Positions 34,972 to 48,042 of a DNA stretch of 64,000 bases are shown one piece after another (position 1 is the stretch's first letter; every line of letters begins with the position of its first letter). Position numbers and translations under genes: made by a program. The notes beneath the pieces were generated by a model, which saw only the letters and a list, made by a program, of their open reading frames with translations, made no database searches and was not told the DNA's origin. The DNA is from Castor canadensis (Eukaryota; Chordata; Mammalia; Rodentia; Castoridae), in assembly GCF_047511655.1 (NCBI RefSeq), contig NC_133392.1, positions 89,335,042 to 89,399,041 of the forward strand. Direction: 5' to 3'.

Positions 34972-37900
34972 GTGAAAATCATGCTGCAAATTTTTTTTTT
35001 GTTTTCAGGACATTTTAATGTGAAGTGCTGTTGTGCATATTTGCTACATAATTTAACATAATTAAAACTAAGGGACACGGGACACAGCACACAGAAAAAA
35101 TTCACTTGATTTTGAGTGGATCAGTTTAACAGTGAGGAAACTGTGAGGGAATAAATAAGCATAAAAATGCTACAAGATTATAAGGAAGTCAGGGACCTTA
35201 CTCTTTTGTAACTGTACAATGGCTGGTGCTAAAATAAGCATGGTTGGATTCAAAAACCATCAACTGTTGAGGCAGTGAAGCAAGTTACACAGTGTGATCC
35301 CCTTTGGGCCAGTTCTCCTTTCAGCTTAGGTGACATTCAGACAAGGCAAACTGACCTGTAGGTATGAACTTCAATGGAGCACAGGTGGTCATAAGTAGAG
35401 CAAGCCTCGTGAGCGAGAATGTGAACTTTGACATCACAGCAGCAGCTCTGCTACTTTCTAGCTCTGCAAACTTACTGAACTTTTCAGTCCCTTAGGATTC
35501 TCTACACTTTATAAAGTGCAGGAAATTGGAAAGAATACCACAGGATTATCATAAGGATTAAGTGAAGTGTTACATACTTAGAACAATAATTTCTATCTTA
35601 AACAGTGAATTTTATCCAAATGTTCATCTTGATGCATAATAATATCAATTATGTCACTTTCCTGATTAGAAATCCTGTTTTCCATTCACAGTCTATAATA
35701 TTGTCTGATTTTCCCAATCTAATGTTACTCAAAAGTTTCCTAAGCCTTAAGTTTTCTCTTATCTGTATTTCTAGACTTTTTCCTCAGTTTTTCCTTCCTG
35801 ATGCTCTATGCTCCAAGCAATTTTCTGCCTACATTGTTCTCCAAGCCCACTGGGTAACCCTGTAATTCTTCTGTTTAACATATTTTACTTCCCATCTTTA
35901 CATTCTAAAATTCAACCATTTCTTTAAATTCCTCTCCCCTTTGTTTAGCTTTCTCTACCTCCCCCCAACTCTATTGAATCTCTCTCTTTTATGAATTACA
36001 TGGATTGTAACCGGTTTGTAATGTGTAGGTCTGTATAAAATCACAATTGTCGCTTATTTGTTTTGTGACCCTAAGCATGATTCTTGACCTCTCTTGTCCT
36101 TCATTACCTCATGGGTAATGGGATAATAATGAAGACTAGCACATAAGGTTGTTCATGTTTTCATTTATTCAACATTTATTTATTTTCTGCTTGTTATGTG
36201 CCAAACAAAACTTCTTCACTCTGTGCTGCATGCTACAATCAGTGAAGAACAGATACTACATACATGATTAAAAAATAGTACCTACATATTACAGACACTG
36301 TGTTGTGAAGTAATGCAGCAGGGTGATCTGATAAGGAGAATGAGAAAGACAGAGAACTGCTTTAGGTAGAGAGCCACTGAGGCCTTCTCTAATAGACAAC
36401 AACTAAGATCTGAAGAATGAGAAAGAACCAATGGTTCCTATAGAATGGGGAACACAAAGTTCTTAGGGACAGAGGTGAAAAAGAACTGAATGACTTTAAG
36501 AAATGGTAGGAGCTGGTGGCACTAGAGATTGACAAAGGGACTGTAAAATGTCCTTGGAGAAATAGACAATAACTGAAGCTTTCAAAGCTTCAAAACAAAT
36601 ACAAGAGGCTTTTAACTCTACTTTAAGTACACAGAAAGCTACTGAAGGATTTGAAGAATCAGAGTCTGATAATCAAGTTATGTTTTAGGAAAGTGATACT
36701 GGTTGCTCCTATAGTGAGCAAGAGTGGTGATTGGGAGACAGCTGGCAGTTGGACTTGTGTTAAATTACATCATATATCAAATATGTAAACAATATATATA
36801 ATAGTATATAAACAATACATATTATAAACATTCAGTAAATGGTGGACCTATAATATTTTGTCATTTCTTTTCAACTTTATACTATTCTACCTACATATTG
36901 GTTTACATATTATTTATGCCTTTGCTGCTCATCTCTACATCTCAATCCTGCTCAGTAGATATTGTAAATTGAATTCAATTCTTTCAATGAATGCAAGAAC
37001 CATGTAGCTCCTTTAATTCCACAGCTCAGTCACTGATACATTGTTCATTATTCAGTGAATAAACATAATTCAGAAATTTGAGGGAAAGAGAACTCTGTTT
37101 CATCTTAGGATCTTTTTGTTGGACTCAGTTGTGTAGGAAGAGCACGATGGGATGTTGTATGAATGCCATAAAAGTATAGGAGCCTTTCACTATTTTTATT
37201 TGCTTTCAATGCATGTCAGAACATATATTACTCCATATTTATGTTTATAAATAATAAGTAGCTATTTGCATCCAACTATTTGTACATCTACCCAAATCTT
37301 CACTCCCATGCCCAAAGCCACTGATAGTATGGCTTTTCTTTGCCTTTTGGCCTGGACTCAGTTTCCCAAAATAGAACTCAAAGAACCCAGTACAATAAAA
37401 ACTGCTACAGAAAATGAAATATAGTTTTTGTACTGGGCTAATTTGTCTTTATCTGCCATTCCAGGTACTTAGATTTGGAACTCTATGTTTCCAATGTGGT
37501 GCTTTACAAGAAAACGATTCAAGTTACAAATAGTACTCAATAAATATTATTCATGTAGCCTTTGAGCATCATTAATGTGCTTAGTTCTGTGCTCATTCTA
37601 TTAAAAGTAAATTAAAAACATTATAATAAGGTCTCTGACATAAACGTTATAATTTAAACACATTTTATTATAAGCATAGTGAGTTATTTTCTAATTTGAA
37701 ATTTATTACTTTTTATGTTGAGGTGGATTCTTAATGCATCTGACTGTATGTACAACAGACTTTATACACTGCAGGCTCGTCAAAGCATAGTCTAGCAAAA
37801 GATATTTACTTTAATTCTGAGAATTTGACTGACCTTATTTTTCCAGACTGAGATGTCATGCCATTTAGTCTAGGTGGGGTTTTCCAAAGCCCTGTCCCCA

Positions 37901-38116
37901 TCTACTTTCATTTGAACAAATAGTATCTGTAATTGAGAGGCAGCAAAATATTACATAAGATTCCCAGGGATTATTAATTGCAGATTCTATGACTTTAAAA
38001 CAGAGACTATCTCTTCTATCATACCTACTTCTACCTATTTCCCCTATAATAGTTTCTAATTTCCTATTGTTGCATTTGAACTAGTATGGTAATTGGGCTC
38101 TGAATTATGTTTGCAG
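34972..38116 (+). other. Long CLCA intron; possible ancient LINE remnant
   Basis: About 3.1 kb with no exon seen. A stretch at about 36,160-36,760 ('attcaacatttatttattttctgc', 'atgtgccaaac', 'gatctgaagaatgagaaagaac') resembles ancient mammalian-wide LINE-type repeats; low confidence on family. The rest is AT-rich. Confidence 0.4.
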
Positions 38117-38294
38117 GTAATTGAAAAGAAAAATTCCCAATTAGATGGGTCTGAAATAGTGCTGCTGACTGATGGGGAGGACAACACTGCAAGTAGTTGT
38201 GTTGAGACTGTGAAGCAAAGTGGGGTCATTATTCATCTTATTGCTTTGGGACCAGATGCTGATGCAGCAGTAACAGAGATGAGCGATATAACAG
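38117..38294 (+). CDS. CLCA VWA exon 'GSEIVLLTDGEDNTASS'
   Basis: A 178-bp exon with gcag/gtaaag borders. 'LLTDGEDNTASSC' is the conserved VWA beta-strand and metal-loop segment of CLCA proteins. Frame intact. Confidence 0.9.
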
Positions 38295-39550
38295 GTAAAG
38301 CATGACCTATATATTGCACACCTTTAATTACAATATGTAAATGCAGACCTTCACAACTCAACAACTTCTCTTGAGCTCCTGCTCTGTAGGTACTCTGCCA
38401 GGATTTGGAGACCAGAGTCAAACCTGCCCCAATCTCTTTTCTCATGGTGTTTAAAGTCCAGTTGTCTGGAGGAAAAATAAAATATAACCAGATGACATTC
38501 CTGCATTACTGGAATAATAAAGAATAAAGTTCTATGTGAGCAGAGGGAGCCACCAATTCCCCCATGATTGTATACTGTGAGGGAAAGAAAGCATGAGAGA
38601 CTAAGTGGCTTCTGAGCTGGGTCTCAAAAAAGGATGCTGAGTTTGTATAGGAAGAGTGGAGGTGAGGAAAGATGACCAAGGCATAACCAAAAAATAATAA
38701 ATGAAAAGCAACAATGCAAACACATGGAGGGAATGGTGTCCCCCTGAGACCAGAGCATAGGCTGCCTTTATCAGACATGGGCTATGAGGGGGAGAACATG
38801 AGCTCAGGCTGGAAAGAAACAGTGAAGTTCTAGATAATCGCTAACTACAGTGGCTGTTATTTGAGGTACACAGAAGTGATGAAAATGGCCCATATTTCTA
38901 ATGCCTTCTTACACATAGTAGAGGATACACAATTTACATCATGGGTATTGAGTATTGTATTAAATTGGCTTTAGTGATACCACATATATACTTGCTTTTC
39001 AATGCTTGGTTGTGTAAATTCTAACAATTCAAAGTATTTTCATGGCCATTATAAAAGTTATTTCTGCACAAGTTGTACCTTTTGGGGATAGTCCCCCTGT
39101 TTCCCATTCTTCTATTCCTTCAGTGCCAGCTACCGTGAGGACACCTGGGGATACAGCACCCCTTTTGTCTTTCTCATTTTGTGTTTCTGATCCACTTTGT
39201 CTGGAAAAACCTGAAAGCCAACTTTGTTAGAACTATTTCTTAAATAAAACCGGAAAGGGTCTGTAATGTCTGTGAGCCTAAATGCCAAGAATTATAACAT
39301 CTTCTTTTATGGTCTGTGACTATTTGATATATTTCATCTAGCGGAGATTTCTGTTATAAATGTAGCTGATGTGTTATGATAATTTAAATTAGCATTTCAG
39401 AGTTCATCTTTACAGCTTTCTGACACTGGTCTAGCTTAATAATACAAACCAAAACTTTGATTTTGTTTAAACTGTTACCTTTTTCATTATTAACATGTGA
39501 AAAATATTTATTTTCTAGAAAGCTACCTAACTAACATATTTATGTTTTAG
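38295..39550 (+). other. CLCA intron, possible ancient repeat
   Basis: No exon. 38,390-38,700 has the 'tgagctgggtctcaaaaaaggatg' type wording of ancient interspersed repeats. The frame at 38,093-38,305 is the preceding exon running through. Confidence 0.4.
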
Positions 39551-39657
39551 AAGGAAAACATTTTCTTGTTACGGATGTAGCTGAAAACAATGGCCTCATT
39601 GATGCTTTTGGCTCCCTTACATCAGAAAACGCCGATCTCACACAGAAGGCAGTTCAG
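39551..39657 (+). CDS. CLCA exon '[18 protein letters not shown]'
   Basis: A 107-bp exon after 'tgttttag'; the donor is gtcaga (weak). It encodes '[20 protein letters not shown]' and '[16 protein letters not shown]'. The palindrome right arm starts 60 bp downstream, so this exon has no partner in the left arm. Confidence 0.88.
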
Positions 39658-39719
39658 GTCAGAGTTCCCAGTCCTGGAGGTTTTGTGCTTGCATTGAGCA
39701 TAAGTGAAAAAAAGAGCTT

Positions 39720-39800
39720 GGTAGTTTTTGCTGAGGGAGGTGCCCAAGTGGTAGAGCATAGGCAGGAGACCTTGAGTTCAAACCCCAGTCCATTCCCATC
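39720..39800 (+). mobile_element. ID-like SINE at inner junction (right)
   Basis: 'gtggtagagcataggcagg' and 'ccttgagttcaaaccccag' mark the A- and B-box regions. The arm begins at its 5' side. Confidence 0.7.
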
Positions 39801-40724
39801 CCTACCTCCAAATATTGATAGTTTTAAGTTTGAGTTCTCTATTTGCCTCAAAGTGAATTTTTGATTAAAATTAAATTTTTAACCTATATTATTTAGCTAT
39901 AACCGAATTATGTGGTGAGATAAGAATAAAATAAGTAGTAAAATACTAATTTTTTCTTATTTCCATAAGTTTGGTTAAGGGATAACACTGAAACCTAATA
40001 ATATTAAATTTTTGACCAAAAATAGATTTTCTCCAATTTTTTACATTTATATTAGTTTATAACAGTTGTACAAGGGGTTTCATTGTGACTTTGTTTTTTT
40101 TTTTTTGATGAATGAATTTTTAAAAATCTTATATTTCAGCTTTTCTACATTCTTCACTCCTACGAATTAAATTTAGACAATGAACTCAAGCACTAGTTCA
40201 CAATGTACTTTAGAAATAAATACTAGAAACACAGGGCAAATAATAATGGTACGTCTGCAAGCCTAGGGCTTTCCCCACCTCTTCAACCACTTTTTCCCCA
40301 CAGATTATTAATTTTATTCACATCTCTGCTGAACTCAATTCTTTTTCTTGTCAGTGTCTTGATAGCAGCACCATTTTTTTTTACTTAGATTCAAAAACTT
40401 TAAATAAACTTTTGTTCTTTAATTCATGTCCCATGTGCAATGTCAACATAGCCTGTTTTATCAAAATATGTTTTAGGAAAATCTGTTTCCCTTCTTTCTA
40501 CTGCCATGACTCTGTGTCCCGTTTCTTTTTGCCAAGACTTGTAACTTCAGTTTTCCAATTCATCAACTCACCTACATTAAAATAAGCCTGGATTACCTAA
40601 ACAGACCTATTTTTTCTACTTCCCAACAATAAGGAGAACAGAAGTTATAGGATGTGGGCTATATGCAGATTTGTTTGGAGATCTGGTCTGTAGATTTATC
40701 CAGCACACAGGTTAAAAATTCATT

Positions 40725-41005
40725 AGGACTAGTGGAGTGGCTCAAGCAGTAATAGTCTTGCCTAGCAAGTGTGAGGCCCTGAGTTCAAACCACAGGGCTG
40801 CCAAAAAAAAAAAAAAAGTTTCCAGGCACCAGTGGCTCACAGCTGTAATCCTGGCTACTCAGGAAGCACAGATCCCAAGCAAATAGTTCCCAAGACCCTA
40901 TCTCAAAAATACCCATCACAAAAAAGGACTGGTGGAGTGAATCAAGTGGTAGAGCACCTGCCTAGCAAGAATGAGGCCCTGAATTCAAGCCCTCTACTGC
41001 CAAAT
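40725..41005 (+). mobile_element. Cluster of ID-B1-ID SINEs (right)
   Basis: ID-like core (40,735-40,815 with A-tail), B1-like part (40,820-40,925, 'ggctcacagctgtaatcctgg') and a second ID-like core (40,926-41,003). Partner of 26,431-26,706. Confidence 0.78.
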
Positions 41006-41899
41006 ATATATATTGGATACACACACACACACACACACATATATTAAAATCATCCTAACATGGCAGTGTATGGAGAGTAAATTAGAGGAATTTCTGGGTT
41101 TTCAACATGCATGAGGCACATTGTTACTACAGTCAAAAACGGACAAGTAAGGACAGAGAACTGATTTTGAAGATATAATTTTGTACTCTGTTTTAGCTTC
41201 AATAACTTAGAACAGAAGGTGGGAACTCCAAATGCAATTTTCCAAAGACATTTGAAAGTATAAGAGCATAGTATGGAAAAATCAACTAGAAATGAGAAAT
41301 TTGCATGCAAGAGGTGCTCAAAACTTTAAGAATGGACCTTTTCACAGGTGTGGAAGAAATCAGGAATAGAATTTTGTTCTCATACTTGGAATATCTGTGG
41401 CAGTTTCTTAACTAGAGAAACAACAAAACCAAAGCAAACTTTCGTGAGATTAATCTGTACTCATTTACAAGATAGGTAGAAATGATAGAAGAAATAATGA
41501 CCCATTAGAAGCATGTTACAATAATGTCAATTAATAAAAACGTGGGCTTGGGTGGTGGCAGCTGCAGAATACAGGAAAGTCTGTTTCCCACACTTATTCT
41601 CCAATAACACTATTACATAGCCAAAGAAATCTTATTTTCTTAGCCTTTCCTGATAAGGAGTGAAAAATGGCATTTATATTCAAATTTAACTCATGTCCAC
41701 TCAAAGACATGTACTTGACAGGGGACTAAGATTTTTGTCATAACAATATTTCAAAACAGAATTCAGTGGCTTCTATCAGCATAGGACTGAAGCTGTTTTT
41801 GATTGAGGGCTGAGTTGGAGTAGAAATAGAATTTCCTATCGTTCCTGAAGTGGTGCCTGCTAGGAAGCACCTGGTGAGAGGTAAATTTGGATCTCCCTG

Positions 41900-42330
41900 G
41901 GACTTCATATTAGGTGAAATAAACAAAGCACAGAAACACAAGTGTGCATGATGTCACATGGGGAATCCATAAAGATTGAACTCATAGAAGCAAAGAAGAA
42001 AATGGTGATTACTAGTAGCTAGTGGAGTGTAAAGTTTGGAGAGCTATTAGGTAAAGGATACAAAATTTCAGTTAGATAAGAGAAATAAGCTCAAGAGATC
42101 TATTACACAAACATGGTGACTATAGTTAAGTAACATGCATCGTAACCTGAAAACAACCAAGGTAGTAGATTTAATTGTCCTTTTCACAAAAAACAAAGGA
42201 TAAGTATGTGAGATTATACTAATTATCTTGATGTAGCCCTTCCATAATATATGCATATTTCAAAACATCATGCTGTACATGTAAATATATATAATTTTTG
42301 TGACTTTAGAAAATAAACAAAAAAGTAGAC
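41900..42330 (+). mobile_element. Ancient L1 3'-end fragment (right)
   Basis: Partner of 25,130-25,530 in reverse complement, with the same ordered words ('gatgtcacatgggg', 'gtgattactagtagctagtgg'). Confidence 0.72.
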
Positions 42331-43013
42331 TCTTCCAGACTATCAGCAAAGACTTGAATAACTTCTTTAAATCTCCTCTCATAAAGTCTCATCTTTTACT
42401 TTCTCTCTTCTTTCATTCTTCACATATCAGTATGTTCTTTTGCTGAATGCATTTTCTGTCTGGTAGTTCTCTGTCTATCTTGTGTAAAAATTATTTCAAG
42501 ATTCCACATTAGGAAAATATCCATGAGTGCCTATCTCAGTTATTTATTAGCCTTTATTTTAGCTCTGAGGCCTTTATTCTATCTCTGCTCAAATATTTTA
42601 GTCACCTATAAGTATCGTCTTTTGAATATCAAAATAGGTAAACTGAGGAAAACACACACACACCTCACAACTAATTCTTCTCTGCTATTTTAACACCCTT
42701 TTGTGCTAATAGCCAGGGAAGGTGTTTGTTCAGAAAATTGGGAATATATAATAGGGTCATAGCCTCAACTCTAACAACCATGTTTCTTCTCTATGACTTT
42801 TATTATACCCTATCCTTTCTTCAGAACCTTTACTTCAAAACTTTCAGACTGACAACTCTCACAGCCCAATAAAATTCAGAACTATTATACAGTATAAGGT
42901 GGTATGCCATATGTAAGCTTGTTCTAGACCAAAAATTAAGAGTTATCTTTAAGAGAAAAAAGAATAAAATTATTCTCTTCTGCAGTCATTAATTTTTAAA
43001 TATAATTAAACAG

Positions 43014-43229
43014 CTGGAAAGTAAGGGATCAACACTGAACAGTGATTCCTGGATGAATGACACTGTAATCATTGACAGCACCGTGGGAAAGGACACATAT
43101 TTTCAAGTCACATGGAACAAAGAGCCTCCCAAAATTTCTCTCTGGAATCCCAGTGGAAAATCAATCACAAATTTCACAGTGGATAGTGCTTCCAAAATGG
43201 CTTATCTTACTATTCCAGGAACTGCATAG
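43014..43229 (+). CDS. CLCA exon ending in nonsense codon (right)
   Basis: 216 bp. The last codon before gtaagc is TAG (43,227-43,229), where the left copy has CAG. It encodes '[20 protein letters not shown]' and '[13 protein letters not shown]'. Clearly diverged from the left copy. Confidence 0.9.
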   Translation: MESKGSTLNSDSWMNDTVIIDSTVGKDTYFQVTWNKEPPKISLWNPSGKSITNFTVDSASKMAYLTIPGTA

Positions 43230-43796
43230 GTAAGCAATCACCAGTTTGAATGACTCTAAAAATTTTTTTTAAGGTGAAAATCAATTGTTTCATGTCACAA
43301 ATGTGTCAATGATTATATCACAAATGTGTCAATGACTATATCACCTTGAAAATTAAGATAAAATACTGTGCACTTTTCTGGGCTGTGTGATCCTAATAAT
43401 TACAATGGCAGAGAAGAGGAAGGATGAAAGAAGGAAGACAAGGGAGTCGAAGAACTGTAAGGATGAAGAATAGGCACAATTTGTGTAAGTTGGTGTAGAG
43501 ACAGCTACAGAGCCCTTCCTTCCTAATGCTACCAGGGTCATAGAATCTGTGACTCTGAAGGTAGAAAAAAGGCCAAAACTGAAGCAATTTTTATAGCCAA
43601 GATGTCACAAAGTATAGATACCATGCATAGCATTCTCGGTGATATGCCTGAACTGCCTCAGTTTACAATTTTTAAAACCGGAAAACCCTCAAAGCCTGTT
43701 TTTTTCACCACACTGTTGCAATTTTACAATTGCATAATGGAAACAAGGATAGTTTGACTCTGGATACTTACTGTATATTTCCATCGACAATTTCAG

Positions 43797-44064
43797 GTGG
43801 GCATTTGGACTTACCATCTTCAGGCCAAAGCAAACTCAGAAACACTAACTATGACAGTGACTTCTCGGGCAGCAAGTTCTTCTGTGCCTCTGATCACAGT
43901 GAATGCTAAAATGAACAAAAATGCCAACAGCTTCCCCAACCCAATGATTGTTTACGCAGAAGTTCTACAGGGCTATATACCTATCATTGGAGCCAGTGTG
44001 ACAGCTATCATTGAATCAAACAGTGGAAAATCAAAAGTTTTGGAACTTTTGGATAATGGAGCAG
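43797..44064 (+). CDS. CLCA exon '[17 protein letters not shown]' (right)
   Basis: A 268-bp exon (ttcag/gtaatt), frame intact through '[20 protein letters not shown]' to 'ELLDNGAG'. The left copy lacks one base here. Confidence 0.9.
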
Positions 44065-44389
44065 GTAATTCACAGGATTTTAGGAATAAGTTGATGTTTT
44101 CTTAATTCAGGATTGGAATGGGTCCTGAGGTAGGACAATAAGAAAAGCACGAAAAAAGTTGAGAAGGATGGTGAAGGAATAGCAGGACCATCAAGTAAAA
44201 CCTACAAAGTGCTTAGTAAAAGTCTTGCACATGATAACCTTCCAATAAATATTATTTATTGTCATCATTTTTGCCTGCCATGAAGAAATTCAATACCTAT
44301 CCTCAGTTAAGAAGGTCTCATTCAGAAGGTCGATACAGAATCAAGAATTCTGGGCAATGCTTCTTAGGGCAGGTATCATCAAGAATATC

Positions 44390-44595
44390 TGAGCTAGTGT
44401 AGTGGCTCAAGTGGTAGAGCAACTTCCTAGTAAGCACAAGACCCTGAGTTCAAACCCCAGTACTACAAAAAGAGACAGGGTAGAAGGGAAGGAAGGAAGG
44501 GACTGAGGGAAAGAGAGGGAAAGAAGGAAGCAAGGGAGGGAGGGAAGGAAGGAAAGAAAGAAAGAAGGAAGGAAAGAAGGAAGGAAGGAAATCTG
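44390..44595 (+). repeat. ID-like SINE with (GGAA)n/(GAAA)n tail (right)
   Basis: SINE core 44,390-44,475 followed by a purine-rich GGAA/GAAA tract to about 44,590. Partner of 22,805-23,050, with a different tract structure. Confidence 0.83.
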
Positions 44596-46041
44596 ACCAG
44601 AGAGGGTGAGGCAAATCAGCCAGGTAGAATTAGGTGGTAGAATCCAGGCCCCTACAGGGAAAGCGAGAGGAACAAGTGTATTTCTCAAAAGCTGGAACAA
44701 AGCACAAACAGAATTCTGAGAACTGAGGCCCAGGGCAGCTAGGACTGCCACAGAAGGAGAACTCATCACTGGCTCATTAGATGCCAGGTCTGACTGGACA
44801 AAAGCAGGAAACAGTGCTGGCCAGTCTCTTCTCCCTGGTCTGGATGGATGAGTGGTGCATAAAAACCTTTATCCAGAGTCTGGGTTATTCTGGGAGCTGA
44901 ATCTTCTGTTTGAGATCGTTGTACAATTTGATACGCTTCTGAATTATTGCAAGTTTCTATCAGTATCTTTTGTGATGTAATTTGTTCAGTCATTTTATAA
45001 CCCTGTCTTCAACTAGAATTGGCAAAGTGTTCTTTGGTGCAACTCAATGTCTTCTTGAAGCACCACAATATTTGCACCACTATTCCCTTCTCTTCATTTC
45101 CTTTCCACAAACCCATCTACAGTGCATAAAGCTCACCTGCATCTCATTTCACTTCTTAACATTCTGCCATGAGAGCATTTAGCTAATTGAAGAACAAGCT
45201 AATTTGGGATGCCTTTACCTACGAAGGTATTAGTGATGGCCAAGAGCTGAGAGCAGGCATTCTCCCACTCTACAAAGCAAAGTATATTCTGGAGGATTGT
45301 TAACATACAGAATGCTGAGGGCTTTCCCTCAACAAGTCTAAAAGTTCCAGATTTTTAGTGTGGTACAGATACAGCTGGTGCAAGGACCTTGCTTTAACGT
45401 CCTCTGCTTAGAGTATTAAACCCCCTAGGAAATGTGTTTTGCAATTTAACAACTCACTTCAATGCTGGTCATAATCAAGAAGTGCACTTATAAACTCCAA
45501 ATGTTTATCCCATGGTAGATGGGGGTTTCCTCTGATAAACCAGAGTTAATTGATCAAGAGTGTGAAATCTGAAAAAAGAAAGACTTGTTGAAGAGAAATA
45601 ACTAATTTTAGTCAACTGTAGTGAGAATGAAATCCTTCACAAGGACACTTTTTCCCTAATGGAGACCCTTTTGACTGAAAAATGACATGATAGGAATAGA
45701 TAAAGTTAGCTGAAAGCAAGCTCACTGGCAGAAAAATTTTAAGAAAAGTACTGTAATCTGTTTATAAATTGGCAAGAGACAAGAAGAAGAGATACTTAAG
45801 TATGCATTATACATACACACGTTTCAGTCTGTGTAGATGAGTTATGAGGATATATAGACACCGAAATTACTCAAGGTATCAACTCAACAGTGTATTGTTT
45901 TCACAGCACATAGTGGAAATATTCTTCAAAGGTCAAGTGCAAAATACTGAGTTATGCTTATAGAAGCCAGTGCTTGTCTTAGAAAATGCATGAACTTGTC
46001 TTTTCATTTACAGTCATAGCTTATTTCTTCATTTCTACAAG

Positions 46042-46206
46042 GTGCTGACACTTTCAAAAATGATGGAGTCTACTCCAGGTATTTTACAGCTTATTCAGGC
46101 AAATATAGCTTAAAAGTGAGGGCTCATGGAGGAACAAACTCTGCCAGGCGAAGCTTACAGAGTCCTGCAAATAGAGCTGCTTATATACCAGGCTGGGTAG
46201 TGAATG
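46042..46206 (+). CDS. CLCA exon with two-codon deletion (right)
   Basis: 165 bp against 171 bp in the left copy. It reads '[15 protein letters not shown]' where the left has '[17 protein letters not shown]'. In frame, with normal splice borders. Confidence 0.88.
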
Positions 46207-46334
46207 GTGAGTAGCTCCTGGTATCTAAAATCCACTCAGAGCTTGAAAAATATTTGTGATTTGATATAACTAAGTCCTCAAACATTTTACAACTCAAAGT
46301 ATAGCTTTCTCCATTTCTAGAATGAATTTCTGGT

Positions 46335-46415
46335 GCTGTTGAAATGGCTCAACTGGTAGAGTGCCTGCTTAGCAAGCATGAAGCCCTGAGTTCAAACCCC
46401 AGCTCCACAAAAAAA
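46335..46415 (+). mobile_element. ID-like SINE (right)
   Basis: 'ggctcaactggtagagtgcc' and 'ccctgagttcaaacccc' followed by an A-tail. Partner of 21,075-21,160. Confidence 0.8.
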
Positions 46416-47182
46416 AAAAAATGAAGTTTCAGATAATTACCTCTAGATACCTCATAAGAATTCAAAACCTTCCAGCTGGTATCATGTAACTATGGAACAC
46501 CTTAATCATATCAGCAGTAATATGCCCAATTTTCAGATCAGGACAAAGATAATAACCCAATACGTTGTAAGCCTAAGTGTGAATCGGTAGCAGGATTTAT
46601 CCTTCAGATGACAGGTGCTGTAAGAATAAACATTTATTTGAAATGTTCTTATGTCAAAAAAAAGAAGTATAAATTAAGATGATAATCATTACGAATGCAT
46701 TTTAATGCTAGCTTTTCTTTGTCTGGTCCCTTATCTTGCAACATTTGGGGCTTTTCATTAGCAATTAGAATACAATCAGAAGTGCACTTGTAGGAGGGAG
46801 GGAAGGAACTGACCAGTGGTTGGAAAGGAACTTGGAATGATTTCCCCAGGTAAACCCTTAGCTTTGAGATAATTTCAAAAATAAAGAAATGTTTGTTTTA
46901 AATGCATATGTTGAATTGTATGACATTATTCTCATTTAGTGTCGTTTTCTTTCCAAAATAATTTGTTATCCAATGTTATCCTACAACTTCCTGGTAAGAA
47001 TATCGAAGGAAATTCTCCACCAATTAAATACTTATGATTGTGTCACAGGACTTAGTAAAATATAGCTACATATATGAAAAAACAAAAAAATGAAAGGTAT
47101 GAAGGATTGGGAAGGTGATTCATTGAATTGTAAAAATACTAGTACAGTTTTCCCCTTTTAAAGTAGAGAGTTTTTAATGCAG

Positions 47183-47413
47183 GGGAAATCAAGAGGAACC
47201 CACCAAGACCTGAAATTGACGATGCTCAGACAGTGCTGGAGAGTTTCAGCAGAACAGCAACTGGAGATGCGTTTGTGATGTCAGATGTTCCCAGTGGTCC
47301 ATTGCCTGACCTGTTCCCACCAAGTCAAATCACAGACCTTCATGCAACACTCGATGGGGACAAAATCAATCTCACATGGACAGCACCAGGAGATGATTTT
47401 GATGTTGGAACAG
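47183..47413 (+). CDS. CLCA4-like penultimate exon (right)
   Basis: 231 bp, identical in protein to 20,065-20,295. It encodes '[20 protein letters not shown]' and the '[20 protein letters not shown]' FNIII-like start. Confidence 0.9.
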
Positions 47414-47624
47414 GTAAGAACGGAGTCATGTGGTTTGACTTGAGTGAAAGGAGCTCATTGTAAAAGAAAGGGTGTGTGTGTAGGTTAGGTTAGAAAAGTT
47501 TTTAATTGACAGCTCGGAAAGTATGAATTTTCTAATGTGAGATCCTTGAATAATCAAACATGATAAATTTTAACCTGGTCCTATATTTCATAAAAAGACA
47601 GTGCATTTGGCAGAGTTTAAGAAT

Positions 47625-47860
47625 TCTGGGCTGGCGGTGCGGCACAAGAGGCAGAGTGCTTGCCTCACAAGCATGAAGCCCTGAGTTCAAAACCCAGTAC
47701 CACAAAAAAGAAAAGGAAAAAAAATGTTTTTAAGTCAGAATTTAGCTGGGCTTGATGGTACAGCCCTATGATCCCAGCACTTGGGAGGCTAAGGCAGTAG
47801 GATCAGGAGTTCCAGACTGATCTAGGATACAAAGTGAGAATCTGCCTCTCAAAAGACCTA
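47625..47860 (+). mobile_element. ID-like SINE plus B1 SINE in last CLCA intron (right)
   Basis: ID-like 47,625-47,715 with an A-rich tail, then B1-like 47,745-47,860 ('atcccagcacttgggaggct'). Nearly identical to the left pair. Confidence 0.8.
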
Positions 47861-48042
47861 TTAATAATAATAATAACAAAAATGATAAATTAAAGGAAAG
47901 GAAATATTCAGCATCTATTGAAAAATCAGACTTCTGATATAAACATGTACTTTACATAACTAAATAACATTTTTGAGAATAAATGGAAAGGAATTTAACA
48001 TGAATGCTACTTACTAAACCATGTGTAACTTTTCTTTCTTAG

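Larger units (their letters stand above)
27707..39717. other. Palindrome spacer (single copy)
   Basis: About 12.0 kb between the arms with no inverted partner in the window. It starts with an L1 5'UTR-like segment, then a MER5A fragment and SINEs, followed by six exons of the plus-strand CLCA pseudogene (30,185-39,657). The 5'-most coding exons of the gene are not in it. Confidence 0.85.

Noticed and set aside
38093..38305. Separate small protein starting at 38,093
   Set aside because: It is the CLCA VWA exon read through its splice acceptor.
40741..40800. tRNA gene from A-box and B-box-like words
   Set aside because: The words belong to ID-like SINEs with A-rich tails that occur many times in the window; no cloverleaf was supported.
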